NCBI GenBank assembly: GCA_025361625.1
Contig: JANYKL010000035.1
Location: 1 to 58,248, forward strand
Reading direction: 5' to 3'
Source of the DNA: Acidobacteriaceae bacterium
GTDB lineage: Bacteria > Acidobacteriota > Terriglobia > Terriglobales > Acidobacteriaceae
Length of the DNA stretch: 58,248 nucleotides
Shown here: piece after piece, positions 9,473 through 19,186 of the stretch
Position numbering within the stretch: the stretch's first letter is position 1
How the letters are laid out: each line of letters starts with the position of its first letter
Translations under genes and position numbers: made by a program
Notes under the pieces: model-generated
Told to the model about the DNA's origin: nothing
Database searches by the model: none
What the model saw: only the letters and a program-made list of their open reading frames with translations

Positions 9473-10624
9473 ATGTCAAAATTCGGCACTTTTACTGTCG
9501 CGTCAAGCTCGCTCTCTCTGATTTTATCGATTTTTGGAGCGTTCCAGCCTGCTTACGCGGCCAATACCAAATTTGACTTGAACCAATTGAAAGCGCCTGC
9601 GGGATTTCGCGTTGAGGTATTTGCGAAGGACGTGGACGGGCCACGCATGATGGTCTTCAGTCCGGGAGGAGTCTTGCTGGTGAGCGAATCCGGCGAAGGA
9701 CGCGTCGCTGCATTTCCTGATCCTCAACATTCGGGCAAGGCGTCGAAGGAGGTGAAAGTTCTGGAGGGGCTTAACGAGCCGCACGGGCTCGCCTTTTACG
9801 AAGGCAAATTATATGTCGCTGAAAATGACAAAGTGGTTCGCTACGATTGGGACGAGACAAACCTGCGTGCGACAAATGCAAAAAAGCTGGCCGATCTTCC
9901 GGGTTCTGGCGGGCACTCGACCCGCAGCATTGTGTTTCATGGCGGAAAAATGTATATATCGGCCGGGTCGTCTTGCAATGTTTGCATCGAGAAGGACCCG
10001 CGACGCGCGGCGGTGATGGAGTTCAATCCCGACGGCACCAGCATGAAAATTTTCGCGAAAGGACTGCGCAACGCGGTCGGCATTGCGGAGAATCCCAAGA
10101 CAGATACTGTGTGGGTAACGGTCAATGGGCGGGACATGCTTGGCGACGATGTGCCTCCGGAGGTGATTTTCGATCTTGGCAAGAACGGTGGCGACTTCGG
10201 ATGGCCCTTCTGCTATGGCGACCATATTCCCGATCAAAACTTCACCAAGCCCGGCGATAACCGCTGCCAAAGTGTGTTTGGCCCGAAGGTACAGATGCAA
10301 GCGCATTCTGCTCCCCTTGGATTGGCGTTTTACGAGAGTCCGCAGTTCCCTGCCGAGTACCAGAACAATATTTTCGTCGCCCTGCACGGCTCGTGGAATC
10401 GCAGCGTTCCCGCCGGCTACAAAATTGTCCGGGTCAAGCTTGATGCGCAAGGGCAGCCGGAAAATGGAGCGCAAGACTTTATCACCGGATGGCTCGCGCC
10501 CGGTGAAACCAAAAAAGGGAGATGGATGGGGCGTCCGGTGGGGATCGCAATTGGAGCTGATGGCTCAATGTATATCAGCGATGACTCTGCGGGAGTCATT
10601 TACAGGGTCACTTATCAAAAGTGA
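9473..10624 (+). CDS. Secreted sorbosone/PQQ-type sugar dehydrogenase-like beta-propeller protein
   Basis: This 383-residue protein has a signal peptide (cleavage after AYA, about residue 29). The rest is a six-bladed propeller of the soluble glucose/L-sorbosone dehydrogenase family: GFRVEVFAKDVDGPRMM, LLVSESGEGRV, PHGLAFYEGKLYVAEN, SSCNVCIEKD and LHGSWNRSVPAGYKIVRV. Family members oxidise sugars or aldehydes, some with PQQ, in the periplasm. I cannot tell whether PQQ is bound here, and no PQQ synthesis genes are present. Its gene runs away from the OmpA-like gene and converges with the dGTPase-like gene. Confidence 0.85.
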   Translation: MSKFGTFTVASSSLSLILSIFGAFQPAYAANTKFDLNQLKAPAGFRVEVFAKDVDGPRMMVFSPGGVLLVSESGEGRVAAFPDPQHSGKASKEVKVLEGLNEPHGLAFYEGKLYVAENDKVVRYDWDETNLRATNAKKLADLPGSGGHSTRSIVFHGGKMYISAGSSCNVCIEKDPRRAAVMEFNPDGTSMKIFAKGLRNAVGIAENPKTDTVWVTVNGRDMLGDDVPPEVIFDLGKNGGDFGWPFCYGDHIPDQNFTKPGDNRCQSVFGPKVQMQAHSAPLGLAFYESPQFPAEYQNNIFVALHGSWNRSVPAGYKIVRVKLDAQGQPENGAQDFITGWLAPGETKKGRWMGRPVGIAIGADGSMYISDDSAGVIYRVTYQK

Positions 10625-10646
10625 AATTCAATAATGGCCGCGCAGG

Positions 10647-11762
10647 CTAGCCACAGCAATACTTCTCATACTGCTGATAGATGAACGGATCAGTCATGCC
10701 AGCGATGTAGTCGCAGATCACGCGAGGCAGAGGATCATGGCCGGGCTTGTCACGATAATTGCGCGGCAAGTCGTCAGGCTCTTCCATCCAGTGCGCGAAA
10801 AGTTCTCTGGTTATGCGCTCCGCATCTTCTTTCTCGCTGGCGAGTCCAGGGCTGTAGTAAAGGTTCTCATACAGAAATTCCTTCAGCTTTAACCTGTGTT
10901 CTTCGACCGGCGCGCTAAACGCGGCAATCCGCTCAGGATATCGCCGCACGTCTTCGACGGAGTGCACCTTCGCGAATTGCACTCGCTCTCGAGTATTTGT
11001 GATCAGGTCGCCGACAAAAACATCAAAAATGCTTTTTAGCGCTTCGTTGAATACCAATTTTTCGGCGACGCCACGGTATTGCCGCTTTGCCTCCTGGTAG
11101 TGCAGTTTGAAAAGATCAGAAGTGTCGGCGATCTGGTCGATCATCAATAAGTGAGCCTCGTAGCCGTCGTCGAGATCAGCGGTGCTGTAGGCAATTTCGT
11201 CGGTAAGATCTATCAACTGCGCTTCGAGCGGGGGCTTCAGGTCGAGCAGATACTCCGCCAGCTCGGGGTGTTCTTTGGGATCGTAGTCGTGCGAGTGCTT
11301 GATGATGCCCTCGCGCACTTCGAAGGTAAGGTTCAATCCGCGGAATGCGGCATAGCGAAGTTCGAAGTCTTCGACGATGCGCAGCGCATGCAGGTTGTGG
11401 TCGAAGCGCAAGCCGTGCTGACGCATGATGGAGTCGAGAGCTTTTTCTCCGGAATGGCCGAAAGGGGGATGGCCAAGATCATGAACCAGTGCCAATGCCT
11501 CGGCCAAATCTGTATTCAGGCCTAGCTGTGCGGCGATGGTGCGAGAAATCTGCGCGACCTCGATGGTATGGGTCAAGCGGTTGCGAAAATGGTCTGAGTA
11601 TCGGCGGGTGAAAACCTGGGTTTTGGCCTCGAGCCGTCGAAAAGCCCGCGCGTGAACCACGCGATCGCGGTCGCGCTGAAAATCATTGCGATAAGGGTGC
11701 TGCGGCTCGGGATAGCGGCGTCCGTGGGATTGTTCGACCCGCACGGCGAAATCGGCCAACAT
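10647..11762 (-). CDS. dgt: Deoxyguanosinetriphosphate triphosphohydrolase-like HD protein
   Basis: This 371-residue protein is close to the family length. It has the N-terminal signature DRVVHARAFRRLEAKTQVF, then the HD-domain metal ligands in RLTHTIEVAQ, ALVHDLGHPPFGHSGE and a later EIAYSTADLDDG. The family hydrolyses dNTPs to nucleoside plus triphosphate. Members of this shorter class vary in substrate, so 'dGTPase-like' is the safe name. ATG 11762 has no Shine-Dalgarno sequence, and TAAACT lies exactly six bases upstream of it. Confidence 0.92.
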   Translation of the reverse strand: MLADFAVRVEQSHGRRYPEPQHPYRNDFQRDRDRVVHARAFRRLEAKTQVFTRRYSDHFRNRLTHTIEVAQISRTIAAQLGLNTDLAEALALVHDLGHPPFGHSGEKALDSIMRQHGLRFDHNLHALRIVEDFELRYAAFRGLNLTFEVREGIIKHSHDYDPKEHPELAEYLLDLKPPLEAQLIDLTDEIAYSTADLDDGYEAHLLMIDQIADTSDLFKLHYQEAKRQYRGVAEKLVFNEALKSIFDVFVGDLITNTRERVQFAKVHSVEDVRRYPERIAAFSAPVEEHRLKLKEFLYENLYYSPGLASEKEDAERITRELFAHWMEEPDDLPRNYRDKPGHDPLPRVICDYIAGMTDPFIYQQYEKYCCG

Positions 11763-11878
11763 GGGGAGAGTTTACTATCTTTTAAATATCAGGCCGATGA
11801 AGGCAGGAGGTTGCCCGAAGTGTTTTATGCGAAATGGAGCAAAGGACCGTCTTTGTAACCAGCGCACTCCCGTGCCAA

Positions 11879-14059
11879 CTATTTAACGCCTTCTTCTTTG
11901 GCGAGCTTCATCTTTGCGGAGTCAAGTTTCTTCTGCACTCTCGCCTGGTCGGCGGGATCGACTTCGGCAGCGATCGTGCGGTTCCATTCGGTCAGAGCGC
12001 GCTCCCAGTTTGTGGCCGCCAACTTCAGTCGGCCCGTCTTCTGGTAGAGGTCTCCGAGGTGATCATGGACGGTGGGATCGGTATTGATCTTTTGCGACGC
12101 CTTTAACAGGTTGGCTTCCGCAAGCTCGTACCTGCCCTGGCGGAAGTAGGCCCACCCAAGCGAGTCAAGATAGGCGCCATTTGAAGGGTCGAGAGAAACC
12201 GCATGCTTGATGTAGCCAACTGCTTCGTCGAGTTTCGTGTTCTGGTCGGCCAGCATGTAGCCGAGATAATTCAGCGCAGAAGCATGATCGGGATCGTTTG
12301 CGAGGACTTTCTTGAACTGCGCCTCCGCCTCGGCATAATGCTTGTCGCGCTCGAAGGTTGAGCCGCGCAGGAACCATACATACTCTTTGTCATCGGGCTT
12401 GGTTGACAGTTGCTCCGCTTTGTCGAGCGACTGCTCGGCTTCATTGAAGCGGCGCAGCCGCGTGTACATCTGCGCGAGCGTGATGTAGACCTGGCGATCT
12501 TCAGCGCTATTGTTGTTTTTCAACATCGCGCGGACGTCTTTAATTGCCGTGTCGGCCTGTCCCATGTCGGCCTGCTGGGCGGCGAGCACCATTTTCAGGT
12601 CACGGCTGTTTGGCAGTTTCTGCACTGCTTCTTGCGCGGCGTCGGTCGCTTTCTGCCACTCTTTCGCTTCCCGCCAGGTGTCGATGATCTGCTGATAACC
12701 GCGCTCGACGTTGTCGTCTCCACCTAGTGCCACGATCTCGCGGAAGGGCTCAATCGCCGCTGGATAATTTCCCTCGTCGCGGTAGATGGTCCCGAGTCTC
12801 TCCAGAAATACGGCGCGATTGCTCTTTTCCCCGGCAGAATATTTGCCTTCAGCCTTTTCCGATTTCTTCAACAGGTCTCGCATAAGCGGAACGGCTTCTT
12901 CGTACCTGCCCTGCGCCTGATAGATGGCTGCGATGTTGTAAGGGACCTCGAATGAGTCCTGCACCATGGACTCGGCCTTCTTCAGATTCTCGAGGGCGAG
13001 ATCGAACTTGCCCTGCTTGCGATAAATTTCCGCGATGCGAACGTAAGTCTGAGCGTCTTCTGGATTCGCGTCGGCAATGACTTTGTACTGTCCGAGAGCG
13101 GCATCGGCTTGGCCATCATTTAGTAGATTTTGCGCCAGGCCACGAATCGCATCCAGATTGTCGCGATCCTGCTCAATGGCGTGACGGTAGGAATCGATCG
13201 CCTTCTTGTATTCCTTCTGCTGCTCATAGGTGTATCCAAGCGCCGAATAGAGCTTGGCTGAACGCTGCGGGTTGGGAATTGAGCTGAGAACCGCCGAGGC
13301 TCGCCCCGTGTCCCCGAGTTCGTTATAGAGGTAGGCGAGGGTTGTGACTGCCTCCTCCGATTGCGGCTCAAGTTTGACCGCTATCTTGAATTCTCCCTCG
13401 GCTTTTTGCAGATCATTGTTGAGCCGGTAGAGGCGGCCGAGAAGGAGATGGTCATCCATGCTATCGGGCTGTAGCTTGACGATCTCCTCGTACTGCTCGA
13501 TAGCTAATTTGAGCACGCTCTGCGAGCCATTGCCAGCTTGCATATCTCCAAGCGAGCGCAGATAAATTCTGCCGAGCAGGCGGCGAGCCTCAAGGTTGCC
13601 GGGATTTTTCTTGATGATGTCTTGTGCCTCGACAACGGCATCGCGAATGCGTCCCGTCTTCGCATAGAGCTCTGCCAAGCCCGAGGTCAAAAAAGCTGAG
13701 GTTGGATCGGCATCAATGGCCGCTCGATACTCCTCGATCGCTTTGTTTGCGAGTTCGCTTCGACCGTAAGTGGCTACTTGCTCCTCGTACATATGCGCGA
13801 GGGCGAAGTGATAATAGGCAGCGGCTTTGTCGTTTTTACCTTTTGCGGAAGGTTGCGCTGAAGTCGTGGAATCTGTGGGAGCGGAGGTGTCCGCGTTATC
13901 TTTACTTTTGGCCGGAGCTTGAATCTTGGCAGGAGTTGGATTTTTGGCCGGGGCCGGATTTTTGGCAGGGGCTGGATTTTGATCCTGGGCGACCAGCATC
14001 TGCGAACTTAAATATGAGGCGATAAGAAGAGTGACAACCGAGAAAAACTTTTTTGTCAT
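11879..14059 (-). CDS. Exported tetratricopeptide repeat protein
   Basis: This 726-residue protein has a signal peptide (1-24, ending LVAQ). A Pro-Ala-Lys tandem linker follows (about 28-52, repeats of N-P-A-P-A-K), and from about residue 80 to the end there are roughly 16-18 TPR units (for example AKLYSALGYTYEQQKEYKKAI and LDSLGWAYFRQGRYELAEANL). It is probably a periplasmic or outer-membrane scaffold. No catalytic domain is seen. TPR arrays of this length are common in Acidobacteria and do not define a pathway. It lies between dgt and purH on the same strand, each with its own spacing. Confidence 0.9.
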   Translation of the reverse strand: MTKKFFSVVTLLIASYLSSQMLVAQDQNPAPAKNPAPAKNPTPAKIQAPAKSKDNADTSAPTDSTTSAQPSAKGKNDKAAAYYHFALAHMYEEQVATYGRSELANKAIEEYRAAIDADPTSAFLTSGLAELYAKTGRIRDAVVEAQDIIKKNPGNLEARRLLGRIYLRSLGDMQAGNGSQSVLKLAIEQYEEIVKLQPDSMDDHLLLGRLYRLNNDLQKAEGEFKIAVKLEPQSEEAVTTLAYLYNELGDTGRASAVLSSIPNPQRSAKLYSALGYTYEQQKEYKKAIDSYRHAIEQDRDNLDAIRGLAQNLLNDGQADAALGQYKVIADANPEDAQTYVRIAEIYRKQGKFDLALENLKKAESMVQDSFEVPYNIAAIYQAQGRYEEAVPLMRDLLKKSEKAEGKYSAGEKSNRAVFLERLGTIYRDEGNYPAAIEPFREIVALGGDDNVERGYQQIIDTWREAKEWQKATDAAQEAVQKLPNSRDLKMVLAAQQADMGQADTAIKDVRAMLKNNNSAEDRQVYITLAQMYTRLRRFNEAEQSLDKAEQLSTKPDDKEYVWFLRGSTFERDKHYAEAEAQFKKVLANDPDHASALNYLGYMLADQNTKLDEAVGYIKHAVSLDPSNGAYLDSLGWAYFRQGRYELAEANLLKASQKINTDPTVHDHLGDLYQKTGRLKLAATNWERALTEWNRTIAAEVDPADQARVQKKLDSAKMKLAKEEGVK

Positions 14060-14253
14060 GAAAAATCCAAGGATCCAGAAAGTCCGAACCGCACTTCGTT
14101 TTGATGCCCAGGAAGCGGTGACGGCGTTTTCTTATTCTACCCTTGCACAGGGTGTGGGCGGGAGGAAAGCTGCAATCAGCAGGAACGACAGTGGTACAGG
14201 GACTTTGGAGAAAGCGTAAATAATAGTAAAGGCAGAGGTCCCAAAGATTGCGG

Positions 14254-15810
14254 CTAGTGGCGAAAATGCCTTACGCCGGTGAAGATCATCGCCATTCCCA
14301 GGCGGTCGGCGGCCTCGATCACATCTTGATCGCGGACTGAGCCTCCGGGCTGAATGATCGCGGTGGCTCCGGCCTTCGCGATCTCTTCGACTCCGTCGGG
14401 AAAGGGAAAGAAGGCGTCTGAGGCCGCGACGGTACCCTTGATCGGAAGTTGCGCTTTCATCACGCCGACTTTGCACGAGTCAACACGGCTCATCTGTCCC
14501 GCTCCGACGCCGACGGTTTGACCGTCGCGGGCGTAGAGAATGGCATTTGATTTGACGTGCTTGCAAACCTTCCAGGCAAAGAGTAAGGCTCGTTTCTCTT
14601 CCGGCGTGGGTTCGCGCTTGGTTACAACCTTCAGGTCGGCTTCTGAAAGTTTGTGGGAATCCGAGTCCTGCACCAGCATTCCACCGGAAATATTTTTCAA
14701 GACCCAGGGCTGCTGCGAGGCCGGCACCTCCACCAGCCTAAGATTTTTCTTGGAGGCGAAGGCGGCCTTCGCGCCTTCGTCGAAGGCTGGCGCGGCAATG
14801 ACTTCCAGAAAAAGCTTGGCCATCTCGGTTGCGGCAGCGGCATCGACCGTACGATTTACGCCGATGACTCCGCCGAAGGCTGACACGGGATCGCATTCCA
14901 GTGCGCGCTCGTACGCCTCGACCAGCGTCTTGGCGGTGGCGGCTCCGCAGGGATTGGTGTGTTTAATAATGGCGCAAACAATTTCGTCAAATTCCTGCGC
15001 CAGGTCCCATGCGGCCTGCAGATCGACGAGATTATTATATGAAAGCTCCTTGCCTTGAATCTGGCGCGCATGCGCCACTCCCGTTCGAGAGTTGTCGGCA
15101 TACATTGCTGCCTTCTGGTGCGGATTTTCTCCGTAGCGAAGGTCAATTACCTTGTCGAATTGAAGGCGCAAAGTGCTTGGAAAAGCGGCCTCGGGCGAGG
15201 AGGACGGCGCGGAAGTGTCCCCGATGCGTTCCAGCGTCGACGCAATTGCCGAATCGTAAGCAGCCGTCACAGCAAATGCTTTTTGCGCCAATCGCCATTT
15301 CGTCTGTTTCGACAGCGCACCGCCCGAGCGTGACATCTCTTCAGCGATTGCTTGGTAGTCTGCTGGCGACGTAACCACAGCGACATCCTGGAAATTCTTC
15401 GCCGCCGAACGAATCATCGACGGGCCGCCGATGTCTATGTTTTCGATGATCTCTTCGAAGTTGACTCCGGCTTTCGCAGCCGTCTTTTCGAAGGCGTAAA
15501 GATTGACAACGACCAGGTCGATCTCGGGAATACCGTGCTCGGCGATCGCGGCCCGATGCCCACTATCTTCGCGGCGGTAAAGAATTCCTCCGTGAACTTT
15601 GGGATGCAGCGTCTTAACCCGCCCATCAAGCATTTCGGGGAATCCGGTGAGTTCGGAGATATCTTTCACAGCGATGCCGGAATCGCGCAACATCTTCGCC
15701 GTGCCTCCGGTTGAGACAAGTTCAACTTTGAGCGCTTCAAGTTTGCGCGCAAACTCTACCAACCCTGATTTATCGGTAACACTGAGAATAGCGCGCTGAA
15801 TTTTGGACAT
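14254..15810 (-). CDS. purH: Bifunctional AICAR transformylase / IMP cyclohydrolase
   Basis: This 518-residue protein has the expected length for PurH. The N-terminal MGS-like cyclohydrolase domain reads [28 protein letters not shown] and [15 protein letters not shown]. The C-terminal transformylase domain has the catalytic K-H pair in KHTNPCGAA and the ending [12 protein letters not shown] and [17 protein letters not shown]. It catalyses the last two steps of IMP synthesis in the cytoplasm. ATG 15810 has an AAGGGAAA Shine-Dalgarno-like stretch just upstream. Confidence 0.98.
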   Translation of the reverse strand: MSKIQRAILSVTDKSGLVEFARKLEALKVELVSTGGTAKMLRDSGIAVKDISELTGFPEMLDGRVKTLHPKVHGGILYRREDSGHRAAIAEHGIPEIDLVVVNLYAFEKTAAKAGVNFEEIIENIDIGGPSMIRSAAKNFQDVAVVTSPADYQAIAEEMSRSGGALSKQTKWRLAQKAFAVTAAYDSAIASTLERIGDTSAPSSSPEAAFPSTLRLQFDKVIDLRYGENPHQKAAMYADNSRTGVAHARQIQGKELSYNNLVDLQAAWDLAQEFDEIVCAIIKHTNPCGAATAKTLVEAYERALECDPVSAFGGVIGVNRTVDAAAATEMAKLFLEVIAAPAFDEGAKAAFASKKNLRLVEVPASQQPWVLKNISGGMLVQDSDSHKLSEADLKVVTKREPTPEEKRALLFAWKVCKHVKSNAILYARDGQTVGVGAGQMSRVDSCKVGVMKAQLPIKGTVAASDAFFPFPDGVEEIAKAGATAIIQPGGSVRDQDVIEAADRLGMAMIFTGVRHFRH

Positions 15811-15908
15811 TGTTTCCCTTGGCAGTGAAGTGTTGAAGGGAAATTTTAGCAGTTGGAAAGGCGGCGGGCTGATCGCTCCAGGATTTCAGCTTTCAGTTTC
15901 TATTTCGC

Positions 15909-16541
15909 TTACGATTTTGCCTTTGCTTTCAGCTTGGCGACGCCATCTTGCATCTCCACCGAGTAGACGACCGTTTCGCAGCCATGTTTCCGCTGGATTT
16001 CACTGGTCTTCTTCTTGACGAAGGCGGTGAAAGAATCCAGGTTGCCGGATACTTGTTCTCCAGTTTTTTGCTTGGCTTCCGTCAGCGCCTTGTACAGCGA
16101 CGCGACCTGCTCGCGCTCGACAATCGCTCCAGAAACATTCACAGCGAAAGGCTTCGCTTCGCCCTCGGAGCCTTTAGACTGAGCAGGTTTTTTTTGATTC
16201 AGACCGTAGACCGGATTGTGCGGCGATTCTCTCTCCGAGAGTCGAACCCCTTGCACGGATAAGATCGCGTCCGCCGGGCGCCGGTATCCTTCTTCGCGGA
16301 TGCGCATTTTCTTGCGCCAGAGATCGCTCTGAATCGCATAGCGCTGCGCCATCTCGTTGTAGCGAAAACGTTGCGCGAAACTGAGCCGTTTGCTGTCACT
16401 GAATTTGCGGACGAGCGAGACGACCTTCCATTCAACATCGGTAGGTGGACGTTTGGCGGGATTATTGAAGAATATTTCATATTCGATCTTCAACCGGCGC
16501 AGTTGCTGATCGAGCAGGTTCAATTCTTCGTCAGTAGTCAC
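15909..16541 (-). CDS. Conserved protein with MXAN_5187 C-terminal-like domain
   Basis: This 210-residue, very basic, helical protein has no signal or membrane segment. The N-terminal half (EELNLLDQQLRRLKIEYEIFFNN..RRPP..) resembles the MXAN_5187 C-terminal domain found in Myxococcales and Acidobacteria, based on the spacing of the LKIEYE/FFNG-like helix and a following basic helix. The function of that domain is unknown. The C-terminal half is a lysine-rich helix pair. It lies just upstream of purH on the same strand. Confidence 0.7.
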   Translation of the reverse strand: MTTDEELNLLDQQLRRLKIEYEIFFNNPAKRPPTDVEWKVVSLVRKFSDSKRLSFAQRFRYNEMAQRYAIQSDLWRKKMRIREEGYRRPADAILSVQGVRLSERESPHNPVYGLNQKKPAQSKGSEGEAKPFAVNVSGAIVEREQVASLYKALTEAKQKTGEQVSGNLDSFTAFVKKKTSEIQRKHGCETVVYSVEMQDGVAKLKAKAKS

Positions 16542-16780
16542 GGTCTTTCCCCATCCTTAAGAGTACGGGGAGCGGGCATGAGAAGCGAGGTTCCCGGCAG
16601 ACACTTTCGGGATGGTACGAAAGTTTGGGTCAACAGGTTTGCTGGATCAGGTATGGGCACATCACAAATGTCGTGGTATGGAAGAAACAAAAAGGTGGAG
16701 AGTGGAAAGCGGAAGCCGTCATCTTTAATACTGACAAGTAACTGATTTAATCTGAAGACAAATCCTGACGTCGGCGAGAA

Positions 16781-17128
16781 TTACTTCGACATGTTCGAAG
16801 CCATCTTCTTGACCATAGCCAGAACCAATTTGCGGTCACTATCGTTCAAATTCGTGGAATAACGCCGAATCTGGCTAAGGAATCGCACTTCGTCGTCCGA
16901 GAGTTGAGGCAACCCCTTGTGGCCGTTGCTACTCCCTTCAGAGAAGAACTGGGAGAGCGCGAGATCCATGGCGCCGGCAATCTTTGAAAGTGTGTCGAGC
17001 GAGGGAATGGTGTGTCCATTCTCAACCCGTGAGAGATAGCATCGCAATAAGCCTGTGCGCTTCTCGATGTCTCCCTGGGACATGCTGCGTTGGAGCCGGA
17101 AACTTCGAATGGTCTCGCCGATATTCAT
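16781..17128 (-). CDS. XRE-family helix-turn-helix transcriptional regulator
   Basis: This 115-residue protein has an N-terminal Cro/C1 HTH (about residues 6-62; RSFRLQRSMSQGDIEKRTG...CYLSRVENGHTIPSLDTLSKIA). A short helical tail with VRFLSQIRRYSTNLNDSDRKLVLAMVKKM follows and may dimerise. It is a likely DNA-binding repressor or activator of unknown target. No toxin-antitoxin partner or phage gene is adjacent. The 17129-17407 gap upstream holds no gene. Confidence 0.88.
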   Translation of the reverse strand: MNIGETIRSFRLQRSMSQGDIEKRTGLLRCYLSRVENGHTIPSLDTLSKIAGAMDLALSQFFSEGSSNGHKGLPQLSDDEVRFLSQIRRYSTNLNDSDRKLVLAMVKKMASNMSK

Positions 17129-17407
17129 AATTACGACTGCTCAATTCCAAGAGTGAATGCCGCACCAGACTGCGAGAAAAGATTTGTGCATAGTAACCAC
17201 ACTGGTACCGTCTGGCAAGTGGAAATTCTGGACGTGATTCTCACTAGATGGAACTACGAACTATTTAGAGCCGAGGTTTGTGGAAAATTTCGTGACGAAC
17301 AACAGACACCAAGAAGGGGCGACGACGCGATTTTTGCGCCAACTTCGTTTGCGGGAACTTTGCGCGAACTTTCAAAGCAAAGATTATGGCCGTCTGCCAT
17401 AGCTCCC

Positions 17408-17704
17408 CTAACTCGCTCTTTCAATATTTTCCGGCGCCTTGCGTTGTCGATAATTCTTGATTTCCATCGTAAGCGACAAGATCAGTACAACTGAACCCGC
17501 AGCAATGGCGGCGGGAAATGCAATGTGACGATAAGCAAAGGGGAGATCTGGCGAGACCTGCTTGACCTGAGAATAAACCACCGTCCCGAGGATGCCAAGA
17601 AGCAGCGCAATTGCAAACGTCAGCACGGTAAAAAGAAATGTCATGGCAAGCGCCCGCACCGGAATTCCAATCCACTGCGGCTTTGCAGTCACTATGTCTG
17701 CCAT
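17408..17704 (-). CDS. Small two-helix membrane protein, unknown function
   Basis: This 98-residue protein has two predicted membrane helices (about 17-42 and 60-82) separated by a short polar loop, and a basic C-terminal tail. I do not recognise the family. Its regular codon use and clean start at ATG 17704 suggest it is real. It is on the same strand as the XRE gene but 279 bases away. Confidence 0.6.
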   Translation of the reverse strand: MADIVTAKPQWIGIPVRALAMTFLFTVLTFAIALLLGILGTVVYSQVKQVSPDLPFAYRHIAFPAAIAAGSVVLILSLTMEIKNYRQRKAPENIERAS

Positions 17705-17806
17705 GTTTTCTAGGCTACATGATTTTGACTGCGGGTGACGGCGGTAAAGCGGGTCGCCTCGGTTCGCAGTTGTAGCCGTCCGTAAATCATCAGGTTAAGG
17801 GTGAGC

Positions 17807-17812
17807 TACAAT
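17807..17812 (+). promoter_or_regulatory. Possible -10 box of a leaderless transcript
   Basis: TACAAT lies exactly six bases upstream of ATG 17819, and no Shine-Dalgarno sequence is present. If this is the -10 element, transcription would begin at or next to the start codon. No convincing -35 is visible. Confidence 0.35.
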
Positions 17813-17818
17813 AGCGCC

Positions 17819-18565
17819 ATGTCGCAAGCCGCCTCCGCGATCACGCGCAGTCCTGCGGAAATCGTGCAGAATAATCCGGTCTCGCAGGCTCCCAACGGCA
17901 TTTGCTACGCGCGTTCGGGCGAGATTACGATCGCGGAAGCGGACCTTGATCGCATGATCGCCGCTGTTCCAACGGCGGTTGCCTCCGCGCTTAGCCGCAA
18001 GGCCTACTATTTCGTTCCGCTCACCGTCACCCAAGGCGAAGACACCGTCATCGCCGATCGTTATGACGTTGCGCTCAGTGACAACGCCGTCTGCCACCGC
18101 AACCTTGTACTAGGCGATGCGCAGTGTGTTTTTATCTCTACGCGCCTGATGGAAGACAAATTTTCTGTAGCCTTCGAGTTCTATATCAACGTGGGGCACG
18201 CACTGGTGGAGCGAGCCGGCGTCTCGCACAATTTTTCGGAACTGGCCTGGCAGCAGGTCGAGGCTGGAGCACGGGGCGAGACTTCGCTCGACGCCTGGGA
18301 GGCACGCAAGTTCGCCACCGCTCACGGCGTGGATGCCGAAAAATTCAAGAACGAATACCTGTCGGCGTCGTTTGCCGACTCCATTTCCATCTACTTGCTG
18401 TCGCTCTATCTTGATGTGGATTACTACGATCTGCGGGAGCGGGACTACCCTCTGCTGGCGCCGGCAGCCATGGCGGAACGGCTGCGAAAAATAGCTGAAA
18501 TCTTTCCCCCTAACCTCGGCTTCGATTTCAATATTTACTACCGCCGCAGAAGCGAACCGCGCTGA
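17819..18565 (+). CDS. Conserved hypothetical cytoplasmic protein
   Basis: This 248-residue soluble protein has no signal or membrane segment, and I recognise no domain. The middle (about 80-160) is beta-rich and the C-terminal part helical, ending FDFNIYYRRRSEPR. The frame is open to 17801, but ATG 17819 is preferred because GTG 17801 would place a TACAAT box inside the gene. It is divergent from the small membrane protein. Confidence 0.65.
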   Translation: MSQAASAITRSPAEIVQNNPVSQAPNGICYARSGEITIAEADLDRMIAAVPTAVASALSRKAYYFVPLTVTQGEDTVIADRYDVALSDNAVCHRNLVLGDAQCVFISTRLMEDKFSVAFEFYINVGHALVERAGVSHNFSELAWQQVEAGARGETSLDAWEARKFATAHGVDAEKFKNEYLSASFADSISIYLLSLYLDVDYYDLRERDYPLLAPAAMAERLRKIAEIFPPNLGFDFNIYYRRRSEPR

Positions 18566-18735
18566 ATTATGACGCGGCAATCCCATCGCCAGGTTGATGC
18601 GATGTAGTTGCCGAGGCACTAGACGCGAGCATCTGTCTAGTGCGGCGGAAAAATCTCCGCACCTTGGTGCCCTTGGCGTCACCGAGCTTCAAGCTTATTC
18701 TGAACTAGAATAATTTTTATATTCGCATCCGGCCG

Positions 18736-19122
18736 ATGATATCGATTCGTCTTTATTCCATTGCTTTGGGCGCCACCGGACTGGCTCTTGCCAGCTACGC
18801 GATGTTGCGCCGCAAGCCTAAAGATCCGGACCAGCTTGAGCTCACGCGTCGTACTTGGCTCAACACCATAGGGCGTATCACCGACGGCACAGTGATCGAC
18901 GTTCAGGAAATTATCAGTCCTCTGAACCGCCCCGCGACCATGCTGATCTACCAGTATGACGTGGCTGGCGTTTCTTACGAGGCTTCGCAGGATGTTACCT
19001 ACCTGCGACAGTGGATAAATCTGCACTCCTGCCGGCTCGGCGTTCCTACGTCGGTGAAATACGATACCCGCAATCCTGGCAATTCAATGGTGATCGCGGA
19101 GGGCTGGGTTGGACTGCGGTAA
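18736..19122 (+). CDS. Membrane-anchored DUF3592-like protein
   Basis: This 128-residue protein has one N-terminal membrane helix (about 4-24). A beta-rich domain follows with GTVIDVQEI, MLIYQYDVAGVSYEAS and a final TSVKYDTRNPGNSMV. This layout (strand 'G-x-V', 'Y-x-Y-x-V-x-G', then 'V-x-Y-x-P-x-N-P') is that of DUF3592-type envelope proteins. Function unknown. The start lacks an obvious Shine-Dalgarno sequence, and TATATT lies 12 bases before it. Confidence 0.65.
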   Translation: MISIRLYSIALGATGLALASYAMLRRKPKDPDQLELTRRTWLNTIGRITDGTVIDVQEIISPLNRPATMLIYQYDVAGVSYEASQDVTYLRQWINLHSCRLGVPTSVKYDTRNPGNSMVIAEGWVGLR

Positions 19123-19186
19123 AAATTTCGCGGCGACCGTTGCACTCGACTGGCTTTTGCCACGCTTCAGTCTATAACTTTGAGGC

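Noticed and set aside
16781-17128. Antitoxin of a toxin-antitoxin pair
   Set aside because: The XRE regulator has no small toxin-like gene within operon distance; the next same-strand gene is 279 bases upstream of it and is a membrane protein.
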